Positions 1 through 9,971 of a stretch of 64,000 nt of DNA are shown here, in pieces; the first letter of the stretch is position 1; each line of letters starts with the position of its first letter. The notes under the pieces were generated by a model, which saw only the letters and a program-made list of their open reading frames with translations, had not been told where the DNA came from and did not search any database. Where the stretch lies: contig JAAZZQ010000088.1 of assembly GCA_014239155.1 (NCBI GenBank), positions 184,888-248,887 of the forward strand, written 5' to 3'. The DNA is from Lachnospiraceae bacterium (GTDB taxonomy: Bacteria > Bacillota > Clostridia > Lachnospirales > Lachnospiraceae). The translations under genes and the position numbers were made by a program.

Positions 1-362
1 TCCTTGTCCTGTTTTGCTTCTCCTACCACCCTCTCTATATGATCACACAATCTTGCCAATTGCATTTGGCTTTTGCTTAATAAAGAATCCTGATATCTGA
101 AAAATTCCTGCATTTTACCGTCCTGTATTATTTGAGTAATATTTTTTTCCAAAATATCAGAATATGTTTCAATTTCTCGAATCAACTGCCTGCTAATCAA
201 ACCATTTAATAAAATAGTTAATATACATAGTCCATATAAAATAAAATTCACTTTGCTTTGTAGAATAAAGGATATTCCCCCTGACACTATAATAAATACA
301 CCATTGCCATAATTCCTTATTCTTATTAATGTATCTGTTGAAATCCTATTTTTAGTCCCCAC
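1..362 (-). CDS. Sensor histidine kinase, N-terminal part (runs off the window)
   Basis: Open frame on the minus strand that starts at a GTG (362-360) inside the end of the response regulator gene and is still open at base 1. The visible ~120 residues contain two hydrophobic stretches close together (roughly residues 18-32 and 36-50) followed by a charged helical linker, as expected for a small membrane sensor kinase before its dimerisation domain. No catalytic part is in view. The 11-bp overlap with the response regulator and the order exporter-regulator-kinase suggest a peptide- or antibiotic-sensing two-component system. The assignment rests mostly on context. Confidence 0.65.
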   Translation of the reverse strand, partial: MGTKNRISTDTLIRIRNYGNGVFIIVSGGISFILQSKVNFILYGLCILTILLNGLISRQLIREIETYSDILEKNITQIIQDGKMQEFFRYQDSLLSKSQMQLARLCDHIERVVGEAKQDK

Positions 363-1053
363 TATTTCCCTCTCCTATCCATGTATATCCCATTCCATAG
401 ATTGTTTTTATATATCGATGCTCCGAATCCTCAAGTTTACTTCTCAATCTATTAATGCTCACTGTCAACGCATGTTCATCTACATAATTTTCGCTTTCGT
501 TATCCCATAATTTTTCTAAAAACATACGTCTTGTTAAAACTAAATTTCTATTATTAATTAACAATTTTAATAGTTTAAACTCAAAAGAAGTCATTACTAT
601 TTTTTGATCTTCTTTAATAATTTGTAAACTTTCAAAATCAATGGTAATAAATCCGTCTGTCCAAATATCCTTTTTAATATCTTTTCCATAGCGTTGCAAC
701 ACTACTGCAATACGGCATTGAAGTACAGAGACACTAAAAGGTTTTTTAATATAGTCATCTGCCCCTGAAGCAAAACCTCTTACTTCATCTATTTCCATAT
801 CTCTTGCTGTCAAAAATAAAATTGGAATACTTTTTATACTTTTCATTTTCTGACAAACTTCAAATCCATCCATATCTGGTAAATTTATGTCTAACAAAAT
901 CAAATCAATTTTTAATCTTTTTAGTTTATCAATCGCTTCTAATCCTGTTTGGACGCTCTCAATCTCATACCCACAATTCTCTAAATTAACCGCAAGCCCA
1001 CTTGACAATACTGGGTCATCCTCAACAATTAAGATTTTATTCATTTCAAACAC
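352..1053 (-). CDS. OmpR/PhoB-family DNA-binding response regulator
   Basis: Receiver domain at about residues 5-118 with the acidic pair after ILIVEDD, the phospho-acceptor Asp in LILLDINLPD, the conserved Thr in LFLTAR and Lys in YIKKPF. A winged-helix output domain follows (about 130-228) with the C-terminal YIKTIYGMGYTW hairpin of OmpR regulators. Length 233 aa is typical. The start may be GTG at 1053 or the ATG at 1044 (MNKILIVEDD), which fits the family better; an AGGAAAG lies upstream of both. It sits 64 bp downstream of an ABC exporter and overlaps a sensor kinase, as in BceRS/VanRS-type peptide-response modules. It probably regulates the neighbouring exporter (inference). Confidence 0.93.
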   Translation of the reverse strand: MFEMNKILIVEDDPVLSSGLAVNLENCGYEIESVQTGLEAIDKLKRLKIDLILLDINLPDMDGFEVCQKMKSIKSIPILFLTARDMEIDEVRGFASGADDYIKKPFSVSVLQCRIAVVLQRYGKDIKKDIWTDGFITIDFESLQIIKEDQKIVMTSFEFKLLKLLINNRNLVLTRRMFLEKLWDNESENYVDEHALTVSINRLRSKLEDSEHRYIKTIYGMGYTWIGEGNSGD

Positions 1054-1117
1054 TCACTTTCCTAGAATTCTTTGCTGTCAATTATAACAAATCTTAACTT
1101 TTCTGGATAGATTCAAG

Positions 1118-2749
1118 TTAAAATGTAATAATCTTATCGCAGACTGTCAATAATTCTCTTCGATGTGTAACAATAATAACAGTTTTATTTGTCAAATATT
1201 CTCTCACTATATTACAAAAATTTCTCTCACTTTCCAAATCCATAGCTGCAGTTGGTTCGTCTAAAATATATATACTTTTATTTTGTAAAAGACCACGTAT
1301 TAATGCTAATTTTTGTGCCTCTCCTCCGGACAAATTTCCCCTGTTTTCAGTAAGCTCTGTCTCTAATCCATCTGGAAACTTTTCCAATGATACTCCTAAT
1401 TTCTCCATAAACTCAAACATCTTATTTTCTTTCTCTTTTGAATCAATTTCCATAATATCTCTTAGTGTTCCATAGGGCAAAAAGCATTCTTGAGGGATAA
1501 CTGTTACATTTCTTTTTATGCTCTCATACGTAATATTGTCTATTGAAATTCCATCAAAATAAAGCATTCCCGATTGGGGTATACATAATTTAGAAAGCAA
1601 CTTTATTAATGTAGATTTGCCACTGCCATTTTCACCAATAATCCCAATTGTTGCCTTTTCTGGAATTTCCATTGTTAAATTTTGCAATATCCATTTTTCT
1701 TTGTACTTAAAACTTACATCATCAAAATTTATCTCTCCTTTTGTGCATATCCAATCTATTTTTCCAGCTAATATAGAATCTTCATTTTCTAAAATTTCAA
1801 GAATCTTTTCTATCATTGGCTTTGTATTTTTTATATTAATATATTCTGTTCCCAATACCACAATTGGTCCATAAAGTCTCTGTATATAAATAGTCAAAGA
1901 AAATAATACCCCAATACTCAATCTTCCCTTTAAAACTTCAATCGCCCCTACTACCAATACTGCAAGTATTCCAAAAACATTAAATGACATACCAATTAAC
2001 TGTGCAATCGTTACCCTCTTCGTCTGTAAAATAAATTGCTGTATTACATTTCTATTCTTTGTATCAAAACGCCTTCTTTCCAATGCAGTCAGATCTGCCA
2101 TTTGAATTGTAGCAATATGATTGAGGGTTTCATTTATAATACTCGAAAGTTCTCCCATCTGTAATCTTAATACAGACATACCATCCTGAATCTTATCTCC
2201 ACATTTTTTTTGTATACTTGCAAATAAAAACGCCATAAGCAGAATAATCAATCCTAATATTGGGTTAATAATTAAAAACACTATCGTAATTCCAACAGCA
2301 ACAAAAAAATTGATAATTAAATTACTTATTGTACCAGTCAATAAATTTTGTATACTATCAATATCATTCTCTAGCACTCTTAATACATCGCCAATTTGAT
2401 AATTCATCCAAAATTTTAGATTTCTCTCTAATAATTTTTCAAACATAGTACGTTTGATGTTATATACTATTTGTTGTGCCAACTTATAAAAACTAACCTT
2501 CTGTAAATACTGAAATAAAATCATTAGTAATCCACATACTAACATTGCACTGCAATAAAACAATATCTTTTCTATATCGCAACTTTTAATTCCCTCATCA
2601 ATAATCAAACTAATAAACCCCGGGAAAGCAAGGGAAAATATGGTATATAATACCATAAAAATAAGGCACTTTATTTGCTTAAATATGTATAACTTTATTG
2701 GCATCTGAAGTATAGTATTGATTTTTTTAATATAATTTTTCATTTTCAT
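1118..2749 (-). CDS. ABC exporter half-transporter (permease fused to ATPase)
   Basis: 543-aa fusion: an ABC type-1 membrane domain with about six hydrophobic helices (residues ~25-300) followed by a nucleotide-binding domain. Seen in the NBD are Walker A (GENGSGKST), Q-loop (VIPQECFLP), signature LSGGEAQK, Walker B (IYILDEPTAA) and the switch His (IIVTHRRE). No C39 leader peptidase domain is present, so it is not a bacteriocin-processing exporter. A second ATG (2743) is better spaced from AAGGAAT and may be the real start. Likely substrates are peptides, lipids or drugs. It is first of three co-directional genes with the two-component system, suggesting a regulated export or detoxification unit. 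Confidence 0.88.
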   Translation of the reverse strand: MKMKNYIKKINTILQMPIKLYIFKQIKCLIFMVLYTIFSLAFPGFISLIIDEGIKSCDIEKILFYCSAMLVCGLLMILFQYLQKVSFYKLAQQIVYNIKRTMFEKLLERNLKFWMNYQIGDVLRVLENDIDSIQNLLTGTISNLIINFFVAVGITIVFLIINPILGLIILLMAFLFASIQKKCGDKIQDGMSVLRLQMGELSSIINETLNHIATIQMADLTALERRRFDTKNRNVIQQFILQTKRVTIAQLIGMSFNVFGILAVLVVGAIEVLKGRLSIGVLFSLTIYIQRLYGPIVVLGTEYINIKNTKPMIEKILEILENEDSILAGKIDWICTKGEINFDDVSFKYKEKWILQNLTMEIPEKATIGIIGENGSGKSTLIKLLSKLCIPQSGMLYFDGISIDNITYESIKRNVTVIPQECFLPYGTLRDIMEIDSKEKENKMFEFMEKLGVSLEKFPDGLETELTENRGNLSGGEAQKLALIRGLLQNKSIYILDEPTAAMDLESERNFCNIVREYLTNKTVIIVTHRRELLTVCDKIITF

Positions 2750-2922
2750 TCCTTAAAAGTATTTATATTTGTATCGTTAATCTATTTAAAAATGTCTTTA
2801 ATTTGGATACATTAATTTTTATGTACAAAAAGATAATCACAAAATTAGTATAAACACAACATTATAATCCCATTTTATTAATACAATACCATATAATTAT
2901 CACTAAAATCTCTCTTAATTAT

Positions 2923-2961
2923 AATATTTTTGAGAGATTTTTAAATTGTCTCAAAAATATT
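2923..2961. repeat. 13-bp perfect inverted repeat in the 2750-3179 gap
   Basis: AATATTTTTGAGA at 2923-2935 is matched by TCTCAAAAATATT at 2949-2961. It lies in the AT-rich intergenic gap between the exporter and the GH3 gene, upstream of the exporter promoter region. It may be a regulator site or a weak terminator. Apart from this and the hairpin at 3011-3051 I see nothing in the gap. Confidence 0.4.
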
Positions 2962-3010
2962 AACCATATATTAATAAAAAGCACATCACTCAAAAAAATT
3001 TCTAAATTAC

Positions 3011-3051
3011 AAAAAAAGAACCCTTAACCAAATATGTTAGGGTTCTTTTTT
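3011..3051. terminator. Bidirectional intrinsic terminator
   Basis: AAAAAAGAACCCT(T)AAC pairs with GTTAGGGTTCTTTTTT around a 7-nt loop. An A-run on the left and a T-run on the right allow termination on both strands. On the minus strand it ends the sugar operon, whose last gene stops at 3180. Confidence 0.85.
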
Positions 3052-3179
3052 AATGATATGTTTGATTTGCCCATCTACTCTTTATCTTTCGTTTACATAC
3101 TTTCTTCTATTGAAGCATATTTATACGCACGTTTCAAAAATAACTGATACAATTAAAGAAGTAAACGAATTAACATCTA

Positions 3180-5366
3180 CTACTCCAACCAAAACATCGC
3201 CTCATTATTCGTCTCACTTGAATTTCCAATAAGCACTCGAAACTCTCCCGGCTCACTCACATAATTCATATGGATATCGTGGAAACGCAACATCTCTTCT
3301 GAAATTTCAAAACAGACCTCTCTCTCCTCCCCCGGCTCAAGATGAACTCTGCGAAAACCTCTCAACTCTCTTACAGGACGTACCACACTTCCATTCACAT
3401 CTGTCAAATACATCTGCACAACTTCACTGCCACTCACGGCTCCAGTATTTTTTACTGTCACAGACGCATGAAGCTTGTCCGCTCGTCTTATCCGCTTTGC
3501 ACCAAGCTGTACAGGACCAATTGCAAAAGTAGTGTAGGACAGACCATAACCAAACGGGTAACGTGGTCTGTTTGGAATATCCAAATAGCGGGAGACATAC
3601 TTCTCCTCAGACCCCTCCACACATGGTCGCCCAGTGCGAAACTGTCCATAAAATATTGGAACTTGTCCAACGCTGTAAGGAAAACTCATAGATAATTTAC
3701 CCGATGGATTTATATCACCAAACAACACATCCGCAACTGCATTTCCCCCTTCTGTCCCAGGCATCCAAACTGCAAGTATTGCTGCTGCCTTCTCACTTAT
3801 CTCTCTAATTTCGAGCGGTCTGCCACTAAAAAGCACAACAACAACATTTTTATTCACCGCACAGACCTTCTGAAATAGCTCCATCTGACAGGCAGGAAGC
3901 GTGATATCTGCACGGCTTGCCGCCTCTCCAGACTGCAGGCGATGCTCCCCTAACGCCAACACAACCTTGTCCACCTTTTTTGCCTGCTCCACCGCCTCTT
4001 GCAAAAGTTTTTTTGTTTCATGCGCTGACTCACACAAATCATCCAATGTGTCAAAATATTCTGACAAAACACATCCTTTAGCAAAATACACCTGTTGGCA
4101 CTCCTTGTTTCTTATTCCTTCCTCTATGGTAATAGTTGCCTCAGGTATTCCAAACATTGACCATGCGCCGTATAATTCTCTGTTTGTCACATAGGGACCA
4201 ATAAAAGCAATTTTTGATTGTTTGTCAAGTGGCAAAATACCATTATTTTTCAATAATACAAACGATTCTGCTGCCATCTGACGTGCGGTTTTGCGATGCG
4301 CACAACAAAGTGCCAGTGTCTTCTCCTCTGTCTCATTTGCATCCTTGTATGGATTCTCAAACAGCCCTAGATCATTTTTTAGTTTCAAAATCCGAAAGAC
4401 CGCCTCGTCAATCAATGTCTCGTTAACGGTGCCAGATTCCACCAATTTTTTTAGATGCTTGCAATAGCAATCTGTCATCATATCAATATCTACACCAGCA
4501 TCTAACGCAAGTTGCGCGGCCTCCTCTTTATCCTTAGCTATGCCGTGGTTGCACAACTCTTCAATTGCCGCCCAGTCAGAGATGAGCACCCCTTCAAATC
4601 CCATCTCTTTGCGTAAAATATCGCGCATCAATTTGCGATTTGCAGACGATGGCACCCTGTCAAGAGTGTTAAAGCTAGTCATGACAGTCGCTGCTCCAGC
4701 GTCGATAGCCGCCTGGTAAGCAGGAAGGTAATCGTCGCGCAGCGTGCGCTCTGAGAGTTCCACAGTGTTGTAATCTCGCCCTGCCATCGGCGCGCCATAT
4801 CCTGCAAAGTGTTTCACGCAAGCGGCTATCCGCCCCTTTTCTTTTAGCGTATGATGCCCCTGATAGCCCTCGACCATCTTCTTTGCAAGGCATCCGTTTA
4901 GCCAAGAATCCTCTCCTGTAGATTCCATTACACGTCCCCAGCGCGCATCCCGTACAAGATCTGCCATCGGTGAGAACGTCAGATGTAATCCTGCCGCTGC
5001 TGACTCCCGTGCTGCCACTGCAGCACCCTCCTCCACTAAATCCGGGTCAAAAGTGCACCCTTGCGCAAGTGGAATTGGAAAAACTGTCCGAAATCCGTTA
5101 ATAATATCCGCCATAAAAATCAGAGGAATGTGATGCGGTTGCTGTTCTATGTACTCCCTCTGTATTCTTTTTAACTGTTCTGCTCCCACAGTTCCTAGCA
5201 CACTTCCCGCCAGACGGATTTCCTCCTCTGTATATCCCACTGTGTTTGCAGGACCAGTGAGAATGCCATCTTGTGTATAAAACATACCACTCACCTGCAA
5301 CATTTGGTCAATCTTTTCCTCCAAAGACATCTCCTCTAACAATGTAACCAGTTCTTCCTGTCTCAT
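3180..5366 (-). CDS. Glycoside hydrolase family 3 beta-glucosidase (BglX type)
   Basis: 728 aa without a signal peptide, so intracellular. The N-terminal GH3 barrel (about residues 10-330) has the KHFAGYGAP substrate-binding stretch and the nucleophile Asp in VLISDWAA. The alpha/beta sandwich (about 360-570) and a C-terminal fibronectin-III-like domain (about 640-720) follow, as in BglX-like enzymes. The RBS GGAGG precedes the ATG at 5366. It is the last gene of the sugar operon. Expected role: release of glucose from the non-reducing end of imported beta-linked di- or oligosaccharides; beside a GH94 enzyme, sophorose or short beta-1,2-glucans are the favoured substrate (inference). Confidence 0.92.
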   Translation of the reverse strand: MRQEELVTLLEEMSLEEKIDQMLQVSGMFYTQDGILTGPANTVGYTEEEIRLAGSVLGTVGAEQLKRIQREYIEQQPHHIPLIFMADIINGFRTVFPIPLAQGCTFDPDLVEEGAAVAARESAAAGLHLTFSPMADLVRDARWGRVMESTGEDSWLNGCLAKKMVEGYQGHHTLKEKGRIAACVKHFAGYGAPMAGRDYNTVELSERTLRDDYLPAYQAAIDAGAATVMTSFNTLDRVPSSANRKLMRDILRKEMGFEGVLISDWAAIEELCNHGIAKDKEEAAQLALDAGVDIDMMTDCYCKHLKKLVESGTVNETLIDEAVFRILKLKNDLGLFENPYKDANETEEKTLALCCAHRKTARQMAAESFVLLKNNGILPLDKQSKIAFIGPYVTNRELYGAWSMFGIPEATITIEEGIRNKECQQVYFAKGCVLSEYFDTLDDLCESAHETKKLLQEAVEQAKKVDKVVLALGEHRLQSGEAASRADITLPACQMELFQKVCAVNKNVVVVLFSGRPLEIREISEKAAAILAVWMPGTEGGNAVADVLFGDINPSGKLSMSFPYSVGQVPIFYGQFRTGRPCVEGSEEKYVSRYLDIPNRPRYPFGYGLSYTTFAIGPVQLGAKRIRRADKLHASVTVKNTGAVSGSEVVQMYLTDVNGSVVRPVRELRGFRRVHLEPGEEREVCFEISEEMLRFHDIHMNYVSEPGEFRVLIGNSSETNNEAMFWLE

Positions 5367-5391
5367 TTATATCCCTCCGAAATCTATGATT

Positions 5392-6135
5392 CTACGGAAA
5401 AATAGATGCAATATTCCGCCGAATCGTCTGAATCTTGTCCTCCTCTGCACCATCTGGGCAAAAGGGATTTTCACAAATATTTTTTCCCGTCAAAAATGCA
5501 TAGAATAGCGCCCCTAACAGAAAGCGTCCATAGACCATATGCATGTGAAATCCGTCCCTGCACAGACTCTGTTCCCCCTGCTCATAGCGAAAACCTATTT
5601 CTCTGCGCACTGCCTGTATCACATCCGCACTGGGAATGAGACGCACTCCAATCTGCAATGCAGCCTTCTGATAACACTCTGATAGCGCATCATACATCTC
5701 CTGTTGGCTACAGTGATAGCGCTCAAACGCATCATGTGTGCTGTCTTGCTCATACGCCCATGTCTTATGCAGCAACAGTTCCGCGTCAGGGCAACTTTGC
5801 CGCAACTCTTCTGCCAATTGAGACAGCCACGGTTCATACGTTTCCCAGCGTCCACTGTCATGGCTTGCCTGCTGCATTAAGATATAATCCCAAGTATCCT
5901 CCACAAGCACCTGTTGCAAGGATACTATTTGCCCATCAAAGCATCCATTACATTGATATTCATACACCTGTTCTCCAGAAAGTAAATTCTCGTAATGTCG
6001 CTGTAAACTACAGCCTCCTATATAAAGGTTGACCACCTTGCATGGCACACCTGCCGCCGCACAAATATCATGCAGATAGTACAACGCATCCTCACTGAAA
6101 CTATTTCCAACTGCCAACAACCGAAACCGTTCCAT
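5392..6135 (-). CDS. SGNH/GDSL-like hydrolase of the DUF4886 type
   Basis: 247 aa with an N-terminal block I-like motif (LLAVGNSFSEDA) containing the putative catalytic Ser, and a C-terminal DGFHMH block carrying a possible Asp-x-x-His dyad. These fit SGNH-fold DUF4886 proteins often found in polysaccharide loci. There is no signal peptide. It sits 25 bp upstream of the GH3 gene and 13 bp downstream of the LacI gene, so it is part of the same operon. A deacetylase role on decorated glucans is possible but not shown. Confidence 0.7.
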   Translation of the reverse strand: MERFRLLAVGNSFSEDALYYLHDICAAAGVPCKVVNLYIGGCSLQRHYENLLSGEQVYEYQCNGCFDGQIVSLQQVLVEDTWDYILMQQASHDSGRWETYEPWLSQLAEELRQSCPDAELLLHKTWAYEQDSTHDAFERYHCSQQEMYDALSECYQKAALQIGVRLIPSADVIQAVRREIGFRYEQGEQSLCRDGFHMHMVYGRFLLGALFYAFLTGKNICENPFCPDGAEEDKIQTIRRNIASIFP

Positions 6136-6148
6136 CTTAGTCCCTCCA

Positions 6149-7180
6149 TTATCGCAGCATCTTCACAGAGCCGCGTTTCATAATCACCGAATCACAGACA
6201 ATATGTTGTGTCCGCTCACCATTCATCATGCCATGTAACAGTGAGACTGCTGAGAGTGCCATCTCCGTCGCAGGCTGATATACAGTGTCAAGTGTCGGAT
6301 TGTAAAACTCCGCCATCTCAATACCATCAAATCCAATAACCGAAATATCCTCTGGTATTTGCTTTCCTGCGTTGAGTGCTGCTTTTGCCGCACCGATTGC
6401 AAGAACGTCTGAGAATGCAAACACAGCAGTCATATCTGGATTGCGCTGCATCAGCCCCTTCATGGCTTGAAATCCAGCGCGAAATCCCATTCCAATAGAA
6501 GGAATCGCCGGCGCAATCAGTTTCTCATCCACAGGGATTTTATTCTCTTCCAATGCGCGGATATATCCCTGATAACGCAGAATATTTGGTGTTACCACAT
6601 TTTCCACATCCTTATATAAAAAACCAATTTTACGGTGCCCCATCTCAATTAGATAATTGGTTGCACGATACCCTTCAAGCTCGTCATTGATAGTGACACT
6701 TGAATATAGCGTTGGGTCCACACTCCCCTTAGAATTCACAGTAAGTAAAACACAGGGGGTTCCAAGCTGCCGAAACTTTGCTTCTGTGTATGAGGAATAG
6801 GATCCACCCATAATAATCAGCCCACACAAATTGCGCTGCATTGATTCGCTAATGGCAAAATCCAACTCATCTGAGTTTTCGTCTACATTTTGTATCAACA
6901 GGGGATACCCTCTTGACGCCACCTCCTGCTGTATAATCTCAATCATTTTTTCAAAAAAGGGATTGGAAATGTATTTTACAAACAATGCAATATTTTCAGA
7001 CTGTGTTAATTTGAGGTTCCGTGCATTGTTATTTGGAATATAATTGTACTGATTAATCACGTCCATAACTTTTTTGCGTGTCTTCTCACTCACATATCCC
7101 GTCTGGTTAAGCACGCGGGAAACAGTAGCAATTCCCACACCTGATAACTTTGCAATATCCTTAATATTGATATTCCCCAT
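6149..7180 (-). CDS. LacI-family transcriptional regulator
   Basis: 343 aa. The N-terminal LacI helix-turn-helix (residues ~4-25, with IATVSRVL) and hinge (residues ~45-60) precede a periplasmic-binding-like effector domain (~62-340). Lacking a signal peptide, it is a cytoplasmic repressor. It lies inside the sugar operon between the binding-protein gene and the hydrolases. The two identical ACGTTT-centred operators at 11032-11046 and 11346-11360 are its natural candidate targets, although they also resemble CcpA cre sites. The likely effector is the imported oligosaccharide or its phosphorolysis product. Confidence 0.92.
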   Translation of the reverse strand: MGNINIKDIAKLSGVGIATVSRVLNQTGYVSEKTRKKVMDVINQYNYIPNNNARNLKLTQSENIALFVKYISNPFFEKMIEIIQQEVASRGYPLLIQNVDENSDELDFAISESMQRNLCGLIIMGGSYSSYTEAKFRQLGTPCVLLTVNSKGSVDPTLYSSVTINDELEGYRATNYLIEMGHRKIGFLYKDVENVVTPNILRYQGYIRALEENKIPVDEKLIAPAIPSIGMGFRAGFQAMKGLMQRNPDMTAVFAFSDVLAIGAAKAALNAGKQIPEDISVIGFDGIEMAEFYNPTLDTVYQPATEMALSAVSLLHGMMNGERTQHIVCDSVIMKRGSVKMLR

Positions 7181-7271
7181 TTCTTCCTCCCATAACTCGA
7201 ATAGGAAAGATTGATCTTCCCCCGCTCGCAGCGCTAAGCGTCTTCTTTTGAATGCCTGTGTGCATCAAACA

Positions 7272-7294
7272 GGGCTGCAATTTTTCTGCAGCCC
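7272..7294 (-). terminator. Hairpin between the binding-protein and LacI genes
   Basis: GGGCTGCA (7272-7279) pairs with TGCAGCCC (7287-7294). On the minus strand it is followed only by a short T-rich stretch, so it may attenuate rather than stop transcription. That would raise transporter expression over that of the downstream regulator and hydrolases. Confidence 0.55.
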
Positions 7295-7349
7295 CGCCTT
7301 TGTCCATTCACGATCCCCTGTGCAATAGTCCCGTGTTCTTTACAGTTTC

Positions 7350-8969
7350 TTATCCAACAGGCGTAAAGGCCTGAAGCTGTGTCTTTAATTCTTCAATCAC
7401 TGTGTCAATTCCTGCTGATTTAAGCTGGTCTCTATATTGCTGCAATGCAGCATTCACATCCCCTGTCTTGCCAAGCATCAACTGAATGCCCAGTGTAGAG
7501 TTCACATTGGAAATCGCAGACAGCTCTGCCTTCACATTGGCATCATCAAAGCTGAAGCCTGTATAGGGATCATTGATGTGATTTTCCTCCCACTCTGCAA
7601 TCTTCTCATAGCGACTTGGATGTTCTACTTTAAGTGGAATCTTATACTCTGTATTGCTAAATGCCCATGCAGAGAACCCGCCGCCATCTACTTCTTCACT
7701 AAAGGATGCCGGTTTTTCCAGATAACCATCCACAATCTCGTACTGACGCCCCTCAATACCATTCTGCCACAATCTATAGTACGATTCATCTGTCATAAAT
7801 TTCTCAATTGCCATCAAGCATCGCTCCGGATACTTGCAATTTGCATTGATAACAGTCAAATCCTGCGCTGGAGAACTTTTTAGCACTTTGTTATTGTCCT
7901 GTGCAAAATACCATGCATCAATATCTTGATCGGGAAGCTGACCGTGAATTGCCGTAAAATTACCTGTCCAGTCAGCCATATGTGTAATATATGCGCTACT
8001 CTGGCCATTTTTATACATATCCTTATCCCCTGTGGAAGCAGACATAATGTCTGTCGGCCAATATCCTTTTTTCGCCCACTCATCCAGTTTAATCACAAAC
8101 GCCTCAAACTCCTCTGTAAATGCAGGGTGAACCACTTCCTGATAATTATTGTAATCCATGCACATTAAATACATCTCGCTCGTTGCTATGCCCGGTGCGG
8201 GAACCCATTTTCCTGTCATTCCCTCCAACATATGATAGAAGTCCATTGCAACCTCAGGGTTTCCATTAATGGGATAAATTCCATTTGCAACAGATGCATC
8301 ACAGTACGCCTCCATAGACGCAAGATCTGTCACTTCATCAATCCCCCACGCTTTACAATTTGCCTTATTGTAGACAAACCCATATGTATTGTAACCTGCG
8401 CCAAGACTTGGCACACCGAAAATTCCCTCTGTGGTCGACGCTGCAGCCCAGCCCGCATCGTCAATTGCCGCCTTCAATACCGGAGCACAGCTATCCAAAA
8501 TCCCAGAAATATCATACAAGGAGCCCTGTTTTGCCAACGTATAAAAAGGAACTGCTGTGTTGATAGAAGCATACGCCATGTCAAATTCCTCACCTGATGC
8601 CCAAAGCAAAGGATATTTTGTGTTGATATCACCCCAATCAATATACTTAACCTCGACAGAAGTATTAATATCTGCCGTAAGTTTTGTATTAATTTCCTTG
8701 AGAATATCCTCGTTTGCCACTCCCGGAGAACCATATAGATACAAAGTCAATGTGACATGCTCGGAGAGGTCGGAACCACTAACTTGTGACGTACTGGCAT
8801 TTGAAGTGCTGTCATTCGTGGCATTTGAAGTGCCAGCTGATGCACTTTGATTAGATGCATTTTGGTTGGCTGTCTTGTCACCACCACAGCCTGTTAAGAG
8901 TATGCTGGCCATAGCTGCGCACATAATTGCAGATGTAACTTTTCTTACTTTCTGTTTTCTTACTTTCAT
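7350..8969 (-). CDS. Sugar ABC transporter substrate-binding lipoprotein
   Basis: 539 aa. A Lys/Arg-rich N-terminus and hydrophobic segment end in the lipobox LLTGC (Cys28), followed by a Ser/Asn/Thr-rich linker and an extracellular solute-binding fold. The length and neighbours fit the LplA/YtcQ group that partners with LplB/YtcP permeases for oligosaccharides. A strong RBS (AGGAGG) precedes the ATG. No ATPase gene is in the operon, so a shared MsmX-type ATPase encoded elsewhere is expected, as is common for these systems in Firmicutes. Confidence 0.93.
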   Translation of the reverse strand: MKVRKQKVRKVTSAIMCAAMASILLTGCGGDKTANQNASNQSASAGTSNATNDSTSNASTSQVSGSDLSEHVTLTLYLYGSPGVANEDILKEINTKLTADINTSVEVKYIDWGDINTKYPLLWASGEEFDMAYASINTAVPFYTLAKQGSLYDISGILDSCAPVLKAAIDDAGWAAASTTEGIFGVPSLGAGYNTYGFVYNKANCKAWGIDEVTDLASMEAYCDASVANGIYPINGNPEVAMDFYHMLEGMTGKWVPAPGIATSEMYLMCMDYNNYQEVVHPAFTEEFEAFVIKLDEWAKKGYWPTDIMSASTGDKDMYKNGQSSAYITHMADWTGNFTAIHGQLPDQDIDAWYFAQDNNKVLKSSPAQDLTVINANCKYPERCLMAIEKFMTDESYYRLWQNGIEGRQYEIVDGYLEKPASFSEEVDGGGFSAWAFSNTEYKIPLKVEHPSRYEKIAEWEENHINDPYTGFSFDDANVKAELSAISNVNSTLGIQLMLGKTGDVNAALQQYRDQLKSAGIDTVIEELKTQLQAFTPVG

Positions 8970-9035
8970 ATTTTCCTCCTTATTTTATCAACCTTTACCC
9001 GAAAAGTAAAGGCAAATTTATCCATTCAAGCACTC

Positions 9036-9956
9036 CTATCCTTTCACGCTGCCCACAGTCAGTCCGCTGACAAAATACTTCTGTACAAACGGATAAAGCA
9101 GTATAATCGGACCTGTCGTCAACACAGCAGTTGCCATTTTCACAGACTGCGTAGGTACCATGCCCGCATCAATCACATGCCCTGCATTCGTCAATGCCTC
9201 AATACTTGTCTGATTAATCATCTTTTGCAGATAGTACTGCAATGGATATTTAGTCGCTGTATCAATATAAAGACTTGCATTGTACCATTCATTCCAATAG
9301 CCAAGCGCCAGAAACAGCCCCACTGTTGCAAGCGACGGAATTGCAAGCGGCATAAAAATTTTGAGATAGATTGTGAATGGCCCTGCTCCATCCATTGTGG
9401 CGGACTCATACAATTCATCAGGAATCGACTTCATAAAGTTACGCATTAGAAAGATCGACCACGCACTGACAAGCCCCGGCAGTATCATTGCCCAGATATT
9501 GTCCTTTAAATTCAAATATCTAACATACAAAATATAAGTAGGTACCAACCCGCCAGAAAACAATGTGGTAAAATAAATCATAAATGAGAAGAATCCTCTA
9601 TACTTAAAATCCTTTCGATTCAACACATACCCTGCCATAGACATAATTACAAGCCCTAAAACAGTACCGACAACAGTAATAAGTATGGTTGTCTTATACG
9701 CATCCAACAGCTTCTTTGGATTGTCCAACAAATATGTGTATGCAGCAGCCGTCCACTCCTTGGGAATTAATTTATAACCCTCACTGACAATTTCCTTCTC
9801 CGTCATAAAAGAAGAGGTAATCATTAATGCAAATGGAAACAAACAGATTGCTGCAAATAATCCAACCACCACATAACATATGATAGAAAGCATTCGGTTA
9901 CTCTTACCCATCTTAATCTTAGAAGCAGGTGCGCTCTCCTTTTTTCCCTGTGCCAT
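9036..9956 (-). CDS. Carbohydrate ABC transporter permease (YtcP/MalG type)
   Basis: 306 aa with about six transmembrane helices. The cytoplasmic EAA loop is seen as ESATMDGAGPFTIYLKIFMP, the segment that contacts the ATPase. The C-terminus (YPFVQKYFVSGLTVGSVKG) is typical for YtcP/LplC-like subunits. It follows the partner permease by 15 bp and precedes the binding lipoprotein, giving a standard permease-permease-binding protein order. Confidence 0.93.
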   Translation of the reverse strand: MAQGKKESAPASKIKMGKSNRMLSIICYVVVGLFAAICLFPFALMITSSFMTEKEIVSEGYKLIPKEWTAAAYTYLLDNPKKLLDAYKTTILITVVGTVLGLVIMSMAGYVLNRKDFKYRGFFSFMIYFTTLFSGGLVPTYILYVRYLNLKDNIWAMILPGLVSAWSIFLMRNFMKSIPDELYESATMDGAGPFTIYLKIFMPLAIPSLATVGLFLALGYWNEWYNASLYIDTATKYPLQYYLQKMINQTSIEALTNAGHVIDAGMVPTQSVKMATAVLTTGPIILLYPFVQKYFVSGLTVGSVKG

Positions 9957-9971
9957 ACAATTTCCTCCTTA